From: Candidatus Kryptoniota bacterium
GTDB lineage: Bacteria > Bacteroidota > Ignavibacteria > Kryptoniales > Kryptoniaceae
DNA: 63,480 nt
Reading direction: 5' to 3'
NCBI GenBank assembly: GCA_938074445.1
Contig: CALJEK010000034.1
Span: 1 to 63,480, forward strand
Shown: positions 34,264-43,727 of the stretch, piece by piece
Layout: each line of letters begins with the position of its first letter
Position numbering within the stretch: the stretch's first letter is position 1
The notes under the pieces: generated by a model
Told to the model about the DNA's origin: nothing
The model's database searches: none
Seen by the model: the letters and a program-made list of their open reading frames with translations, nothing else
Translations under genes and position numbers: made by a program

Positions 34264-37193
34264 TTTACAACGGCAATTTTTATTATCTTGACATCGCTTC
34301 TCCCATCAGAGATAGCCTCAACTCTGGCGTAATAAATTCCACTCTGAACGTTCTTCACGTTCCATTTTATGTCCGTATCAAAATTTGCGCTAACATTCGC
34401 ATTTATCTCGTCAACTTTAAACCCGGCAAGATCAAAAATCTTGATGTTAATTTTAGCATCGTAAAATGTTTTAACACGAATATAAGTGATGTCGTCGTAA
34501 ACAGGATTTGGCCAATTATAAACCCCATTTTTATCAAGTATTTCAACAGATGGAGGAAAAACTACATCTTGCGATTTCGATGAATAATTTGAGTGCTTTT
34601 CATCGCGTAGGTAACTTGCCCATAAAACAGCAGCAGGTATCAAACTTGGCTTTATCGTCCACGCGTAAAGATATCCATCATTGCTTGGAACGAAAAGATA
34701 AACAAGGTTGCTCTCATAATAAACAGCTGGAGATGTAACACAAGAGCCACTGATGGACACAGGAAAACCGGGAATAATTCTACCATAAATATCGAAGGCA
34801 TAAACTTGACCGTTATCCGTTCCGACAATTATTTCAGGTAAACTATCGGCGTAAAAATTTACGACGATGGGCGAAGATAGTTTGTTCGCATTTTTAACCT
34901 CTATAGGAAAATTCAAAAGCGCGGAACCGAGATAATTAAAAGCCCAAATTTTATTCCCCAATGTTATGACTATATCCGGAAAACCGTCCAAATTTAAATC
35001 CGCAATCGCTGGCGATGTGAAAACTCTATCAACAGTTTGAATTTTAATTCGCTTGCTCACCCCGGTTAAAGTGTTAAGCACAATCATTTCTCCATTTTCC
35101 CCAATCCCCACAACTATCTCAATCTCACCCCAACCTTTTAAATCAATTCCAGCTGAAGAAACAAAGTCAACATTAAAGCTCCATTCGCTTCTTTCTGTTT
35201 TAATTTTATTTTTTGAGACAGCAACCCACATTGTATCGCTTACAATCAAAGCGATAATCGGCTTATCATCAACTTTAATTTTTTTGTTCAACGTTCCATC
35301 TTTATTTAAAATAACGAGATTCCCAAGACTGTCCCCAAAAACAATTCTATCTTTAAATATTGCCGGCGATGTTGAAACAGAATTTTCACCCTCAAAAACC
35401 CACAGACTATCCACAAATCCATCAAGATTTGTATCCCATGTTTTAAAAGCGTAAATCTTTTTACCATCAACCCCGATGACATCACCTATTCCATCGCCGT
35501 CGATATCTAAGACAGCGCAAGCAAAATCACTTTTTATATTTGAGTAATAACCTTGCTCATTTAATGTCAAACTCGTTCCAGATGGATTAAAAGCAAAAAT
35601 TCCAGAAGATGTATTTAAAATTATTTCATTTTTCGGATCGTTATCTATGCTTGCAACTGTGACAAAAGACCTTTCTGTCACTCCAATTATCCGCTTCGGG
35701 AAAGCAGGCGCTGGGAGAATTAGAGAATCAGAGAAACCAATTTTAAATGTCATAACAGGCGAAGGAGCACTGAAATCATAAATTTTCACATTAAAATTTG
35801 ACAAATTATTTGTTGGATTCCACGGGTAAGCACTTAATGAAAATTCATTCTTATATCCTGGCGCAGAATTCCCCAAAAACCACATATCAAACTCCCATCC
35901 TATTTCATCACCATATATTACCTGTGGACCATCGGCTTCAACAAGTTTAACGCCGAGTCGCTTTACATCATTATTAATTGAATTTGTTTTTAAGTTTTGC
36001 TCAATTACATTCTCATCTATATACCATATCAAAATCCCAGAACCTGGCAAAGCCCAATCGAGCTCGTCAACATCAATCAAAACCCCATACACTGAATCAA
36101 TATCAAAATAATTAAACCCAGTTTCATCCCTCGTAAAAACTCGTTCAATTATTTTCTCCCCAGTTGAATCGCGCCAGTAAAATTTCATTTTGACACCGTC
36201 GCCAAAAGCATCTCTGCTTCTGTTTTCAATCAGAAAATATTCTCTGGCGTTGATAGGTATTTTAAAAATTGCATTATTTCTGTTAAGTTGAAATGCTGAA
36301 ATTGAAACAATTGTATCTTTCAAAGTTTTAACTTCAACGGGTTGACAAATTCCAAGTTTGATTTTCTCCCAAGCTGATGGCGCAGGGGGTAAAATTCCAC
36401 GATATGAAAAGATTCCAGGACCATCCATCAGACCGAACCTGCCAATTCTTGATCTTCCCGTTTTAGTATCAAATAAGTCCGGCAACCCAAGAAAACTTGC
36501 AAAGTTAGATACAACTAATCCATTTAACCCAATCTGGAGCAATCTCTCCCCTGTTATCGTTTGAACATATCTTGACTCCGTCTCGGGCAATATGATTGAG
36601 TTTTTAACTTCAAAATTATCATGGATTCCATTTTTCCTCAAGAATGCTTGAATTGAATCAGCGTTTACAAATAAAGATGGGATATCAAATGGCGTTGGAT
36701 TATATCCATACTCTGCAGCCAAATTTATGTCTCTCCCCACACCTGCGTGAAAAATGATGTAACAATCATATTCTGAAAGCGGATAATTTGTCCTAACAGA
36801 TGAATTTTTAACAGATGTCCAAGTTTCATACACAAGCATTAAGATTCGATCAAGTCCTGAATCTTGAGGTGGTGAATAATATCGCATTTGCTTCGATAGC
36901 GTAAACACGGAATCAATGATTTCGTATTCAATTTCTATCGAAAACCTTGCGAAATAATTTTTAAGAAATTGAAGATGCGCTTCGAAATATTTCTTATCAT
37001 GGGGTGGCGGGTCTATAATTCTTCCAGAGGGAAACTTTAAATCAAACTTTCCATTCCCCGTTGTCAAGGGATCGTCGTCCTCTTGAAATTCAACCATCAC
37101 AGCGATGACTTTATAGCGCGATTGATGGACTTGCGAAAAAAGATTTATAAAGGAAAAGGACAAAATAACTAAAAATAAGCAGATTACCCTCAT
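34260..37193 (-). CDS. T9SS cargo: M6-like peptidase homologue with degenerate active site and FG-GAP-like repeats
   Basis: A 977-residue secreted protein. Signal peptide (MRVICLFLVILSFSFINLFS). Residues about 25-330 align by eye with M6/immune inhibitor A-like peptidases: VIAVMVEFQEDDDP, CYIIFHAGVGRD, and the zinc region, where the family reads H-E-F-G-H-x-L-G-L-P-D-L but this protein reads SNFASFLGLPDLFDT. All three catalytic residues are replaced, so it should be proteolytically inactive. Residues about 490-850 are integrin/FG-GAP-like repeats (DIDGDGIGDVIGVDGKKIYAF, DLNLDGFPDIVITLGNKIWAF). The last 80 residues are a T9SS sorting domain (NWPNPVYDDITYIRV, VQSGIYYARV). It heads the four-gene surface operon downstream of porV. 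Confidence 0.82.
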   Translation of the reverse strand: MRVICLFLVILSFSFINLFSQVHQSRYKVIAVMVEFQEDDDPLTTGNGKFDLKFPSGRIIDPPPHDKKYFEAHLQFLKNYFARFSIEIEYEIIDSVFTLSKQMRYYSPPQDSGLDRILMLVYETWTSVKNSSVRTNYPLSEYDCYIIFHAGVGRDINLAAEYGYNPTPFDIPSLFVNADSIQAFLRKNGIHDNFEVKNSIILPETESRYVQTITGERLLQIGLNGLVVSNFASFLGLPDLFDTKTGRSRIGRFGLMDGPGIFSYRGILPPAPSAWEKIKLGICQPVEVKTLKDTIVSISAFQLNRNNAIFKIPINAREYFLIENRSRDAFGDGVKMKFYWRDSTGEKIIERVFTRDETGFNYFDIDSVYGVLIDVDELDWALPGSGILIWYIDENVIEQNLKTNSINNDVKRLGVKLVEADGPQVIYGDEIGWEFDMWFLGNSAPGYKNEFSLSAYPWNPTNNLSNFNVKIYDFSAPSPVMTFKIGFSDSLILPAPAFPKRIIGVTERSFVTVASIDNDPKNEIILNTSSGIFAFNPSGTSLTLNEQGYYSNIKSDFACAVLDIDGDGIGDVIGVDGKKIYAFKTWDTNLDGFVDSLWVFEGENSVSTSPAIFKDRIVFGDSLGNLVILNKDGTLNKKIKVDDKPIIALIVSDTMWVAVSKNKIKTERSEWSFNVDFVSSAGIDLKGWGEIEIVVGIGENGEMIVLNTLTGVSKRIKIQTVDRVFTSPAIADLNLDGFPDIVITLGNKIWAFNYLGSALLNFPIEVKNANKLSSPIVVNFYADSLPEIIVGTDNGQVYAFDIYGRIIPGFPVSISGSCVTSPAVYYESNLVYLFVPSNDGYLYAWTIKPSLIPAAVLWASYLRDEKHSNYSSKSQDVVFPPSVEILDKNGVYNWPNPVYDDITYIRVKTFYDAKINIKIFDLAGFKVDEINANVSANFDTDIKWNVKNVQSGIYYARVEAISDGRSDVKIIKIAVVK

Positions 37194-37226
37194 CTTATAG
37201 GCTTATATGGCAATTTTTTAGAAAAG

Positions 37227-37243
37227 GGCGGGAAAGCCCCGCC
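37227..37243 (-). terminator. Terminator after porV
   Basis: Stem ggcggg / cccgcc (37227-37232 with 37238-37243), loop of 5; on the minus strand cttttctaaaaaatt follows. It separates porV from the surface operon. Confidence 0.75.
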
Positions 37244-37256
37244 TTGATATAAATTT

Positions 37257-38348
37257 TTACTCCTCACCACCAAAGTTCAACAAAATTGTAAAACGTAAAG
37301 TATTTGCGAGGGGATGATTGGCTTCAAAAGTCGAAATATAGCTGAAATCAACCCCAACTATGCTATATCTCACGCCAGCACCAAATGTTGCAAATTTTCT
37401 ACCCCCTGCTCTTGGGTCCTCGTAAAAATAACCAGCCCTTAAAGCAATAAGCCGTGGACTCCCATACCAATATTCAACTCCAGCACCCACAGTTACCTTT
37501 CTCAAACTTGCTTGCTCACCCCAAGCTGTGATTAATGATTTAGGCAATGGATCGGGTTTGCGGTTTTCGCCCGGATATCTTCTAACAAGAACTCTACCAA
37601 AGTCAATCGTCGTCGTGAGATTGTTGTATTTCGTTTGAATCACATTAAAGGCAAAGCCAACTCTCAAATGAGTCGGGAGCGGGTCCGCCTGTTCTTTATC
37701 AATGTAATGAATCATCGGACCAAGGTTCGAGAGATTTAAACCAGCGCTTATTCTTCTACCAAAAATATATTCCCTAAAAAGTAATCCAATGTCAAAACTA
37801 ATTCCATTTGCAACCCCCCTGCCCTGCTCTTCCGCTGTCCCAAACGGTGCAAGCTGGCTATGTATATATCTGAGATTTACTCCAAACCCAAAACTTTGTG
37901 TTAATTTCATCGCATAAGCAAGTGCAACTGCATATTCAAAAGCTTTAAAAGTCCCAAGGTAAGTGTTGTTTTCATCCCTTCGTTCAAATGAACCGAGGTT
38001 AAAGAAAGTTATATTTGCTCCAAGTGTTGCGTCAATTGAAGCGAGATAATGTTTCGCACTAAGGTATTCATAAGATAAGTCAGAACTAAACTGAGGGAGC
38101 CATTTTGCATGTGTAAAGCTTATTTCTGTTCCCCTTTGAAAGGCAAGTCCAGCAGGGTTCCAAAAGATAGCATTAGCATTGTCAGCAAGTGCAACACCAG
38201 TTTCTCCCATCGCCCCTGCTCTTGAATCTGGTGCGATCAAAAGAAATGGAACCGCTGCATCCCCACCCTGTGAATAAAGCATATTGGAAAAAAGAACGAA
38301 AATTACAAACATATTCAATCCGAGGATTGCTCCTTTCCTCAACAGCAT
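37257..38348 (-). CDS. porV: Type IX secretion system outer-membrane shuttle protein PorV
   Basis: A 363-residue outer-membrane beta-barrel of the FadL-like PorV/PorQ family. Signal peptide (about 12-26), then the diagnostic AVPFLLIAPDSRAGAMGETGVALADNANAIFWNPAGLAF. The rest is a barrel with a C-terminal strand FTILLNFGGEE. In T9SS, PorV carries cargo with sorting domains from the translocon SprA to the PorU sortase. It is 118 nt downstream of porU; a weaker promoter-like pair (TTG 38463-38461, TATATTTA from 38442, spacer 18) lies in that gap, so porV may be transcribed both with porU and alone. Porphyromonas and Flavobacterium also use PorU with PorV. Confidence 0.93.
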   Translation of the reverse strand: MLLRKGAILGLNMFVIFVLFSNMLYSQGGDAAVPFLLIAPDSRAGAMGETGVALADNANAIFWNPAGLAFQRGTEISFTHAKWLPQFSSDLSYEYLSAKHYLASIDATLGANITFFNLGSFERRDENNTYLGTFKAFEYAVALAYAMKLTQSFGFGVNLRYIHSQLAPFGTAEEQGRGVANGISFDIGLLFREYIFGRRISAGLNLSNLGPMIHYIDKEQADPLPTHLRVGFAFNVIQTKYNNLTTTIDFGRVLVRRYPGENRKPDPLPKSLITAWGEQASLRKVTVGAGVEYWYGSPRLIALRAGYFYEDPRAGGRKFATFGAGVRYSIVGVDFSYISTFEANHPLANTLRFTILLNFGGEE

Positions 38349-38466
38349 GATTTTAACCTCCTAATTTTTTGTTTTACACAAATTAAATCAAGCAATAGCG
38401 CTATCCCATACTCGCTTAACTTTTTGGTTTTGATTAAATATAAAAAATTTCCTCAAAAAACAAAGT

Positions 38467-41400
38467 TTATCTCATCACGACCAACCTCCCTAAAGATTCA
38501 GCCCTTTTACCCTCAACAGTTCTAACGATCACCTTATAAATGTAAACCCCATTTGCTATTTCATCACCATCCATATCCTTTCCATCCCATTCAATGGCTA
38601 TGAAGTTTCCAGTTAAACCGTATCTTTCAATTTTATTTATCAATTTCCCGCTTAAAGTATAAATTTTTATCTCCACGTCAACAGGTTCATCTTCAAGGCT
38701 TGCAACTTTTTGGAATGTAAAGTATGTTTTATCAGAAAATGGATTTGGGTAGTTGAAAACATTGTAAATCGCGAAAACCCCCTCATCAACAACTCTAAAT
38801 TCAACTTCACGAACAGAGGAATTATTAAAAACATCCCACGCTTTAACTTTGATCGTGTGCTTTCCTGGTGAAAGTTTTGGAAGTTTATAGATAACCTCAC
38901 CGCGCTTATAATCATCAAGTTTCGTTCGATAAAATTCAGATAGATCAATTCCAGAGGGATTATCATCAAGAAACGCCTCAATTCTATGACCAATTGCTGA
39001 TGTCGATACATTTACGCCATTTTCATCAAAGATTTCAACGATCAAAGTTGGTTCATTCGGGACAATATCCCCACTTCTAAAGTAAGTATTGTTTAAGTAA
39101 ACCTCTATTTCCGGACCTTTCAAATCTCCGACAAAACTTGAATCAATACCATTAATTACAATATTTGTTGTATAACCAACGCCATCAACTTTATCGCCAT
39201 AAAAATAGGCAATTGCCTTTGCCCTTTCGTTTGAAAAGGATATATCCTTTGGAAGAACGAACTGGCTTTTGAATCTACCATTTCTAAGCGAATACATACC
39301 TCTAAACAACAAATTACCCTGATCAATAAAGTTAAATCTCCAACCGAGTTCATCAACAAAGCTTAAATTTCGCTGTGCATCAAAAACAGCTATTTCAACT
39401 GTTCCATCAATATTCAGATCAACAAGATTATTCTTTTGTGCCTTGCCAGAAAAAGTTGTCTTCCCAAGGGCTTTCAAATTAACAACTTGATTCGAAGCGT
39501 TTCCATTTATACTATCAATCGCAGTTGTATACCTTGGAATTAAAAGTCGCATTGCTGGATCAGCAAATAAGATAAATTTTCTATCGTTAAGTGAGGCGTA
39601 GTATTGTTTTACCCTGAACACTGCGTCACCAAGAGGTGAGGTCTTAAATTCATCGTCTCCTTTAAATAACTCATCAAAAAATTTATAATTAAACGCTGCA
39701 TTATCGCTCGAATAAACCAATCTTGCAGATGAAAGCACACCTATAGCCCCACCGTCTTTCAGAGCTAATAGAACCTCAGTTGAACTTTGTGTTTTAGGGT
39801 TATCAAATCTACCAAAATCACATGTAGCTGCTACAACAAAAGGCAATCTTTCTGAATTTCTCAGATTTTGTATCGTATATCCTATTTCAAAAACCCTCTC
39901 GTGCGCCCATACATATGGATTCCCGTGACCTATCCAGTTAACGATGACTGAACCACGATTAATCAAATCAACCAAACTTTTAGCTGCTTCTGGTTTTCTT
40001 CGACCCACCGATGTATAAACGGTTGGATACGCAACAAGATAAAGCTTTCGCTTGTTGATAAAATCAGGTGTATAATAATTGGCTAAGGTTTCGCTTTGAA
40101 TTGTATGTATTGTCCCATCTGTGGCACCGCCCGAGGTTAACCCATCATCAGCAACAAACACAATTGTATTCCGCCACAACCCAAAATCATTGTTATTTTC
40201 ATATTGAATTATCTTGTTAACAATGGTTTCCGCCTCTTCTTGAGTTCGCACCGGCAAGCGACCTATCGCCATATCAACGTAAATATCAGGTGTTAAAAGC
40301 ACGAAGAAATCATCAGATGTATATGTTAATATCTGCTGAAGTCCTTCTTTACTTTCGTAAGCCGGAACCCAGTTCTTATCGGACACTTCAACGTTCCTAT
40401 AATCATAGTCTCCATCTCCAAACAACAAAACATAAAAAGGTTTTTTACTCCATCTATCAAACGCAAACTTTAAAAAGTCTCGTATCGCAACAGGATCAAG
40501 CATTCCACATGAAAATTCGTTATAAATATCTTCAACATCAACCACAATTGTTTTCAAAGAATCTTTCCTCGCCCTATGCTCAGCTAACCTCTTCGCTTGA
40601 CTCATAAAGTCCGAATGTGTAATTATTATCCAATCAGCGCCTTCTGTTCCCCCACGCAAATTTGTATTTCTAACTTTCTCGATTTTTGATACCTTTTTAT
40701 ATCCGTTGCTTCCCACACCGATGAAACGCTTTATCTCACCACCCTGCTGCGATATCTGGAATACAAATTCACCAGCATTTACACTGCCAGAAATTATTTT
40801 GACATCTTCGAAGTTGGTTACGTCAAAAACTTTGACATCATTTGAAGAAAAACCAAAAATTTTATATTCAACAACCCCTGTTGTATCATAGGAATAAAAC
40901 GCTATATAGTCATTAACCGCTTTAAAACTTCTTGGGTAAATTATCTCAAACCAGTCAACATACCCCGCAACAGCTTCCCCGGTCCAGTTAAAATAAAATT
41001 TCAAATTGCTTCTCGAATCTTTGAGTTCACCAGTATAAACAAATTTTTTTGGTCCCGACTTGACAGCATAAAAATCAATCAAAGAGGACAACCCGCCCAA
41101 AGAAACTGTGCCAAGTTGTATCGTCCCGAGCTCAACATCCCCCTCTTTTACCACAAACCAATTCGGACCCCCTGACCTCGAAGCAACTTGTACCCTATAT
41201 TGAATTGGTTTCCCAGGCACAAGCTCATCCAACTTAACCGTATAACTTACCATATTAAATCCCGGTCTTGCTTCAACTGAAGACATAAACCAGTCCCGCC
41301 CCGATTCGGTCAAGTTAATTCTCTGGTCATCTTTAAAGTAGAGCCCGATCGTATATCCCGGCTTAAACGGAGAAGGTTCATTCAAGCTTTGAATCGTTCC

Positions 41401-42519
41401 AATTCTCTTCCCATGAGCCCCACCAAAGGTAAGAAAGTAGTAGTTCACATCGGAATAATCGTGAATGTAGTGCGAAAATTCTTTAAGATTGCGATCGTAA
41501 TTCCATCCACTTGTCCCTCTACCGTAAAAAATTATATAATCCCCCTGATCAAACCTGCCATCATCCTGCCCATAAACATAAATGGCGTTTTCAATTAAAC
41601 CTAACGGTCTTGGTTCCGAGACATTTTCAGGTAACTGAAAACCACCGTTATTAAAAATCTTTATGGTTCTTGGATCAATGTTGTCAGGATTTATTCCAGC
41701 ACTTCTTAAGTCAGCATATGTTATCTTATAAATTCCCTCTTCCGTTATAGGGATTTTATACCACTCACCGCTTGAAAGTTGACTTGTTTCCAACTTTGGC
41801 AAACTTAAACCCTGTATTCTCCAAAACTTTGCGACATCGCGATTGACAAAATTTTGAGCAACCTTTAAATCAAATTTACCAGGATTCGCAAACGGAATTT
41901 CAGCTTGACCGTATTTCAATACAACTCTAACTCGCGTATAAATTCTCGCCTTCCCAATAGCGGGGTTATATTGCACGGGGTAAATTTTTATAGTTGATAC
42001 GATGTAATTTCTAGCTATCCCAACATCTCCAAGTTCAGCAACTCTTTCAGGGATATAAGTATTCTTATTGTAGCTATCGCCAAAAACAAAAACTTTTAGA
42101 TAAGAAATTGTGTCTTCGGTGTTTGCAAATCTTTCAGGGATCAAATACGGAAATGGTTTTAACTTAACATTTTCATACTCAATGTAGGATGACTCTATAA
42201 CATTGATAAAATTTCCACCTGTCGATTTCAAAGCGATCGGAAAAATTCTGACAGGAATTTGAGGTTCGCCTATCTTAGGATTGTCAAATGTAGTGTTAAG
42301 AAATAAAAATGAAAGAAGCAATTCGTTTTGATAATTCGTAGAATCTATCTTGACAAGGTAAGGTTTATACTCGATCACTATTTCATCCCCAGTTTGAGAG
42401 ATGATTTGAAAGTCGGGGATATTTTGAGATAAAACAACTTGAACGAAGAGAAAAACCAAGATAAATAAAAAAGGACAGTTGCCAAGCGAACTTACGTTAA
42501 AGGTTGAAGTTTTTAGCAT
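38467..42519 (-). CDS. porU: Type IX secretion system sortase PorU (C25 family)
   Basis: A 1350-residue surface protease-sortase that removes the C-terminal sorting domain from T9SS cargo. Signal peptide at about 16-31 (FLFILVFLFVQVVLS). An N-terminal beta-rich region (30-600) precedes the gingipain-like C25 domain (about 610-1010): ADWIIITHSDFMSQAKRLAEHR, FYVLLFGDGDYDYRN, the catalytic His in VNWIGHGNPYVWAHE, and the catalytic Cys in VVAATCDFGRFDNP, followed by QSSTEVLLALKDGGAIGVLSSAR. It ends in its own FlgD-like/sorting domain (FNYPNPFSDKTYF, IANGVYIYKV). Both catalytic residues are present. The start codon sits inside a long palindrome and has no clear ribosome binding site; a strong promoter lies at 42624-42652. 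Confidence 0.93.
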   Translation of the reverse strand: MLKTSTFNVSSLGNCPFLFILVFLFVQVVLSQNIPDFQIISQTGDEIVIEYKPYLVKIDSTNYQNELLLSFLFLNTTFDNPKIGEPQIPVRIFPIALKSTGGNFINVIESSYIEYENVKLKPFPYLIPERFANTEDTISYLKVFVFGDSYNKNTYIPERVAELGDVGIARNYIVSTIKIYPVQYNPAIGKARIYTRVRVVLKYGQAEIPFANPGKFDLKVAQNFVNRDVAKFWRIQGLSLPKLETSQLSSGEWYKIPITEEGIYKITYADLRSAGINPDNIDPRTIKIFNNGGFQLPENVSEPRPLGLIENAIYVYGQDDGRFDQGDYIIFYGRGTSGWNYDRNLKEFSHYIHDYSDVNYYFLTFGGAHGKRIGTIQSLNEPSPFKPGYTIGLYFKDDQRINLTESGRDWFMSSVEARPGFNMVSYTVKLDELVPGKPIQYRVQVASRSGGPNWFVVKEGDVELGTIQLGTVSLGGLSSLIDFYAVKSGPKKFVYTGELKDSRSNLKFYFNWTGEAVAGYVDWFEIIYPRSFKAVNDYIAFYSYDTTGVVEYKIFGFSSNDVKVFDVTNFEDVKIISGSVNAGEFVFQISQQGGEIKRFIGVGSNGYKKVSKIEKVRNTNLRGGTEGADWIIITHSDFMSQAKRLAEHRARKDSLKTIVVDVEDIYNEFSCGMLDPVAIRDFLKFAFDRWSKKPFYVLLFGDGDYDYRNVEVSDKNWVPAYESKEGLQQILTYTSDDFFVLLTPDIYVDMAIGRLPVRTQEEAETIVNKIIQYENNNDFGLWRNTIVFVADDGLTSGGATDGTIHTIQSETLANYYTPDFINKRKLYLVAYPTVYTSVGRRKPEAAKSLVDLINRGSVIVNWIGHGNPYVWAHERVFEIGYTIQNLRNSERLPFVVAATCDFGRFDNPKTQSSTEVLLALKDGGAIGVLSSARLVYSSDNAAFNYKFFDELFKGDDEFKTSPLGDAVFRVKQYYASLNDRKFILFADPAMRLLIPRYTTAIDSINGNASNQVVNLKALGKTTFSGKAQKNNLVDLNIDGTVEIAVFDAQRNLSFVDELGWRFNFIDQGNLLFRGMYSLRNGRFKSQFVLPKDISFSNERAKAIAYFYGDKVDGVGYTTNIVINGIDSSFVGDLKGPEIEVYLNNTYFRSGDIVPNEPTLIVEIFDENGVNVSTSAIGHRIEAFLDDNPSGIDLSEFYRTKLDDYKRGEVIYKLPKLSPGKHTIKVKAWDVFNNSSVREVEFRVVDEGVFAIYNVFNYPNPFSDKTYFTFQKVASLEDEPVDVEIKIYTLSGKLINKIERYGLTGNFIAIEWDGKDMDGDEIANGVYIYKVIVRTVEGKRAESLGRLVVMR

Positions 42520-42606
42520 ATCGTAAGCATTCGTTTTTGCTTTAATTTAAGGCACCTAATTCAAAGAGTAAAACCTTTAACGAAGCCGCAATAGGCAACT
42601 GTCCTT
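42471..42606. repeat. 136-bp imperfect palindrome spanning the porU start codon
   Basis: Outer arms: 13 bp perfect (aaggacagttgcc, 42471-42483, with ggcaactgtcctt, 42594-42606). Inner arms: 11 bp perfect (cgttaaaggtt, 42495-42505, with aacctttaacg, 42572-42582). They are separated by 11-nt mismatched blocks of equal length and a central 66-nt loop that holds the porU ATG (42519-42517). It begins about 10 nt after the predicted porU transcription start. No flanking target duplication is visible. Confidence 0.9.
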
Positions 42607-42623
42607 AAATTTGTAACTATCTC

Positions 42624-42652
42624 AATATAATCAACCCAAAATTAAAAGTCAA
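42624..42652 (-). promoter_or_regulatory. Predicted promoter of porU
   Basis: Minus strand TTGACT (42652-42647), 17-nt spacer, TATATT (42629-42624), equal to TTG-N20-TATATTGA. It begins one base past the stop codon of the upstream gene, so porU-porV can be transcribed independently. Predicted start near 42617, with a leader of about 98 nt. Confidence 0.65.
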
Positions 42653-42653
42653 A

Positions 42654-43718
42654 TTAAACTGCGTGAAAACGAATTACAAATTTATTCCCACTTTTAAATT
42701 CCGAAGGTTCAACAACAACGGTTCCTCCATTTATCTCGACGATTCTATGGAATATATTCATTGCGAAAAGATTATAGTCTGGCTTGTGTTCAGAAACAGA
42801 AACAAGGTATGGGTTAAATAACACTTTGGCAACATCAGAAGTTAGTTTCTTCGCTTCGTCGTAGATGGTTATAAATACAAATTTACCGTCACTCCCTGAC
42901 CGTGTAACTTGCCCGATTTGAATCCTCCCACCAAGTGGCATCGCTTCAACTATCGTCTCAAATAAAACTTTAAAACCAATCCCAAGCCATTCTTCATCCC
43001 CCTTAATTAATGCTTCTTTTCCAAAATTAAATTCAAAATCAACCCCAGTGAACTTCTCCTTCATTTCCTCAGCCGTTTTTTTAATCAAAAAATTAACATC
43101 AAAAACCTTCCTCTCAATTTTACGAATTTCAGCGGAGATGTCGTTTAAGTGTGTAGAGTAATCAATAAGTTTAAACCATTTTTTCATCTTATCATAATTT
43201 TCAAGCAAAGGCACCCTAAATTCATCTTTAAGTTCCTCGCTTGATAACATCATTTCAATCACTCCCTTAATAGACGAAAAAATTTCTTTTATCTGATTTA
43301 TAAAAAACCTTTCGGTCATCATTTGCATTTTTTTCGTTTCATTTTCAAGCAAGCGCATCCGCAAAACAGACTTAACTCTGGCGACTAACTCCGTAAATCT
43401 TATCGGCTTGTAAAGATACTCAATAGCACCGAGATTAAAGCCTCGCTCGAGATTTTCTTCATCAACATATTGCCCAGTTAAAATTATTACTGGAATTTCT
43501 TTGGTGATAGGATTTTGCTTAAGCTTAAAAAGCACGGTGAATCCATCCATAACCGGCATGCTTATATCGAGAAGTATCAAGTCAGGTCTTTTCTCTTGGG
43601 CAAGCATTAATCCTACAAGACCATTTTCAGCAGTTATCACATCGTAACCTTCAATTTCAAGTGCGTTTTTTAATGTCTCTCTTAACTCCTTCTCATCGTC
43701 AACCACAAGGATTGTCAT
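42654..43718 (-). CDS. Response-regulator receiver fused to a degenerate histidine-kinase-like module
   Basis: A 354-residue protein. Residues 1-120 are an intact receiver domain: acidic pair Asp7/Asp8, phospho-acceptor Asp51 in LLDISMP, Thr81 and Lys104. Residues about 125-215 align with a DHp domain (NQIKEIFSSIKGVIEMM against HELRTPLTAIKGFIEML), but the phospho-acceptor His is Asn141. Residues about 230-354 resemble the ATP-binding domain, yet the N-box asparagines are Glu (F-E-T-I-V-E-A), the DxGxG box reads YDEAKKL, and the GxGLGL box reads DYNLFAM, although HRIVEINGGTV is kept. It should accept phosphate but not act as a kinase. It follows its partner gene by 9 nt and precedes porU. Confidence 0.85.
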   Translation of the reverse strand: MTILVVDDEKELRETLKNALEIEGYDVITAENGLVGLMLAQEKRPDLILLDISMPVMDGFTVLFKLKQNPITKEIPVIILTGQYVDEENLERGFNLGAIEYLYKPIRFTELVARVKSVLRMRLLENETKKMQMMTERFFINQIKEIFSSIKGVIEMMLSSEELKDEFRVPLLENYDKMKKWFKLIDYSTHLNDISAEIRKIERKVFDVNFLIKKTAEEMKEKFTGVDFEFNFGKEALIKGDEEWLGIGFKVLFETIVEAMPLGGRIQIGQVTRSGSDGKFVFITIYDEAKKLTSDVAKVLFNPYLVSVSEHKPDYNLFAMNIFHRIVEINGGTVVVEPSEFKSGNKFVIRFHAV

Positions 43719-43727
43719 TTTCTCAAC

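Noticed and set aside
42471-42606. The porU palindrome as a classical insertion sequence
   Set aside because: There is no transposase and no visible target-site duplication, and the coding start of porU lies inside it; it is kept as a repeat/leader structure.
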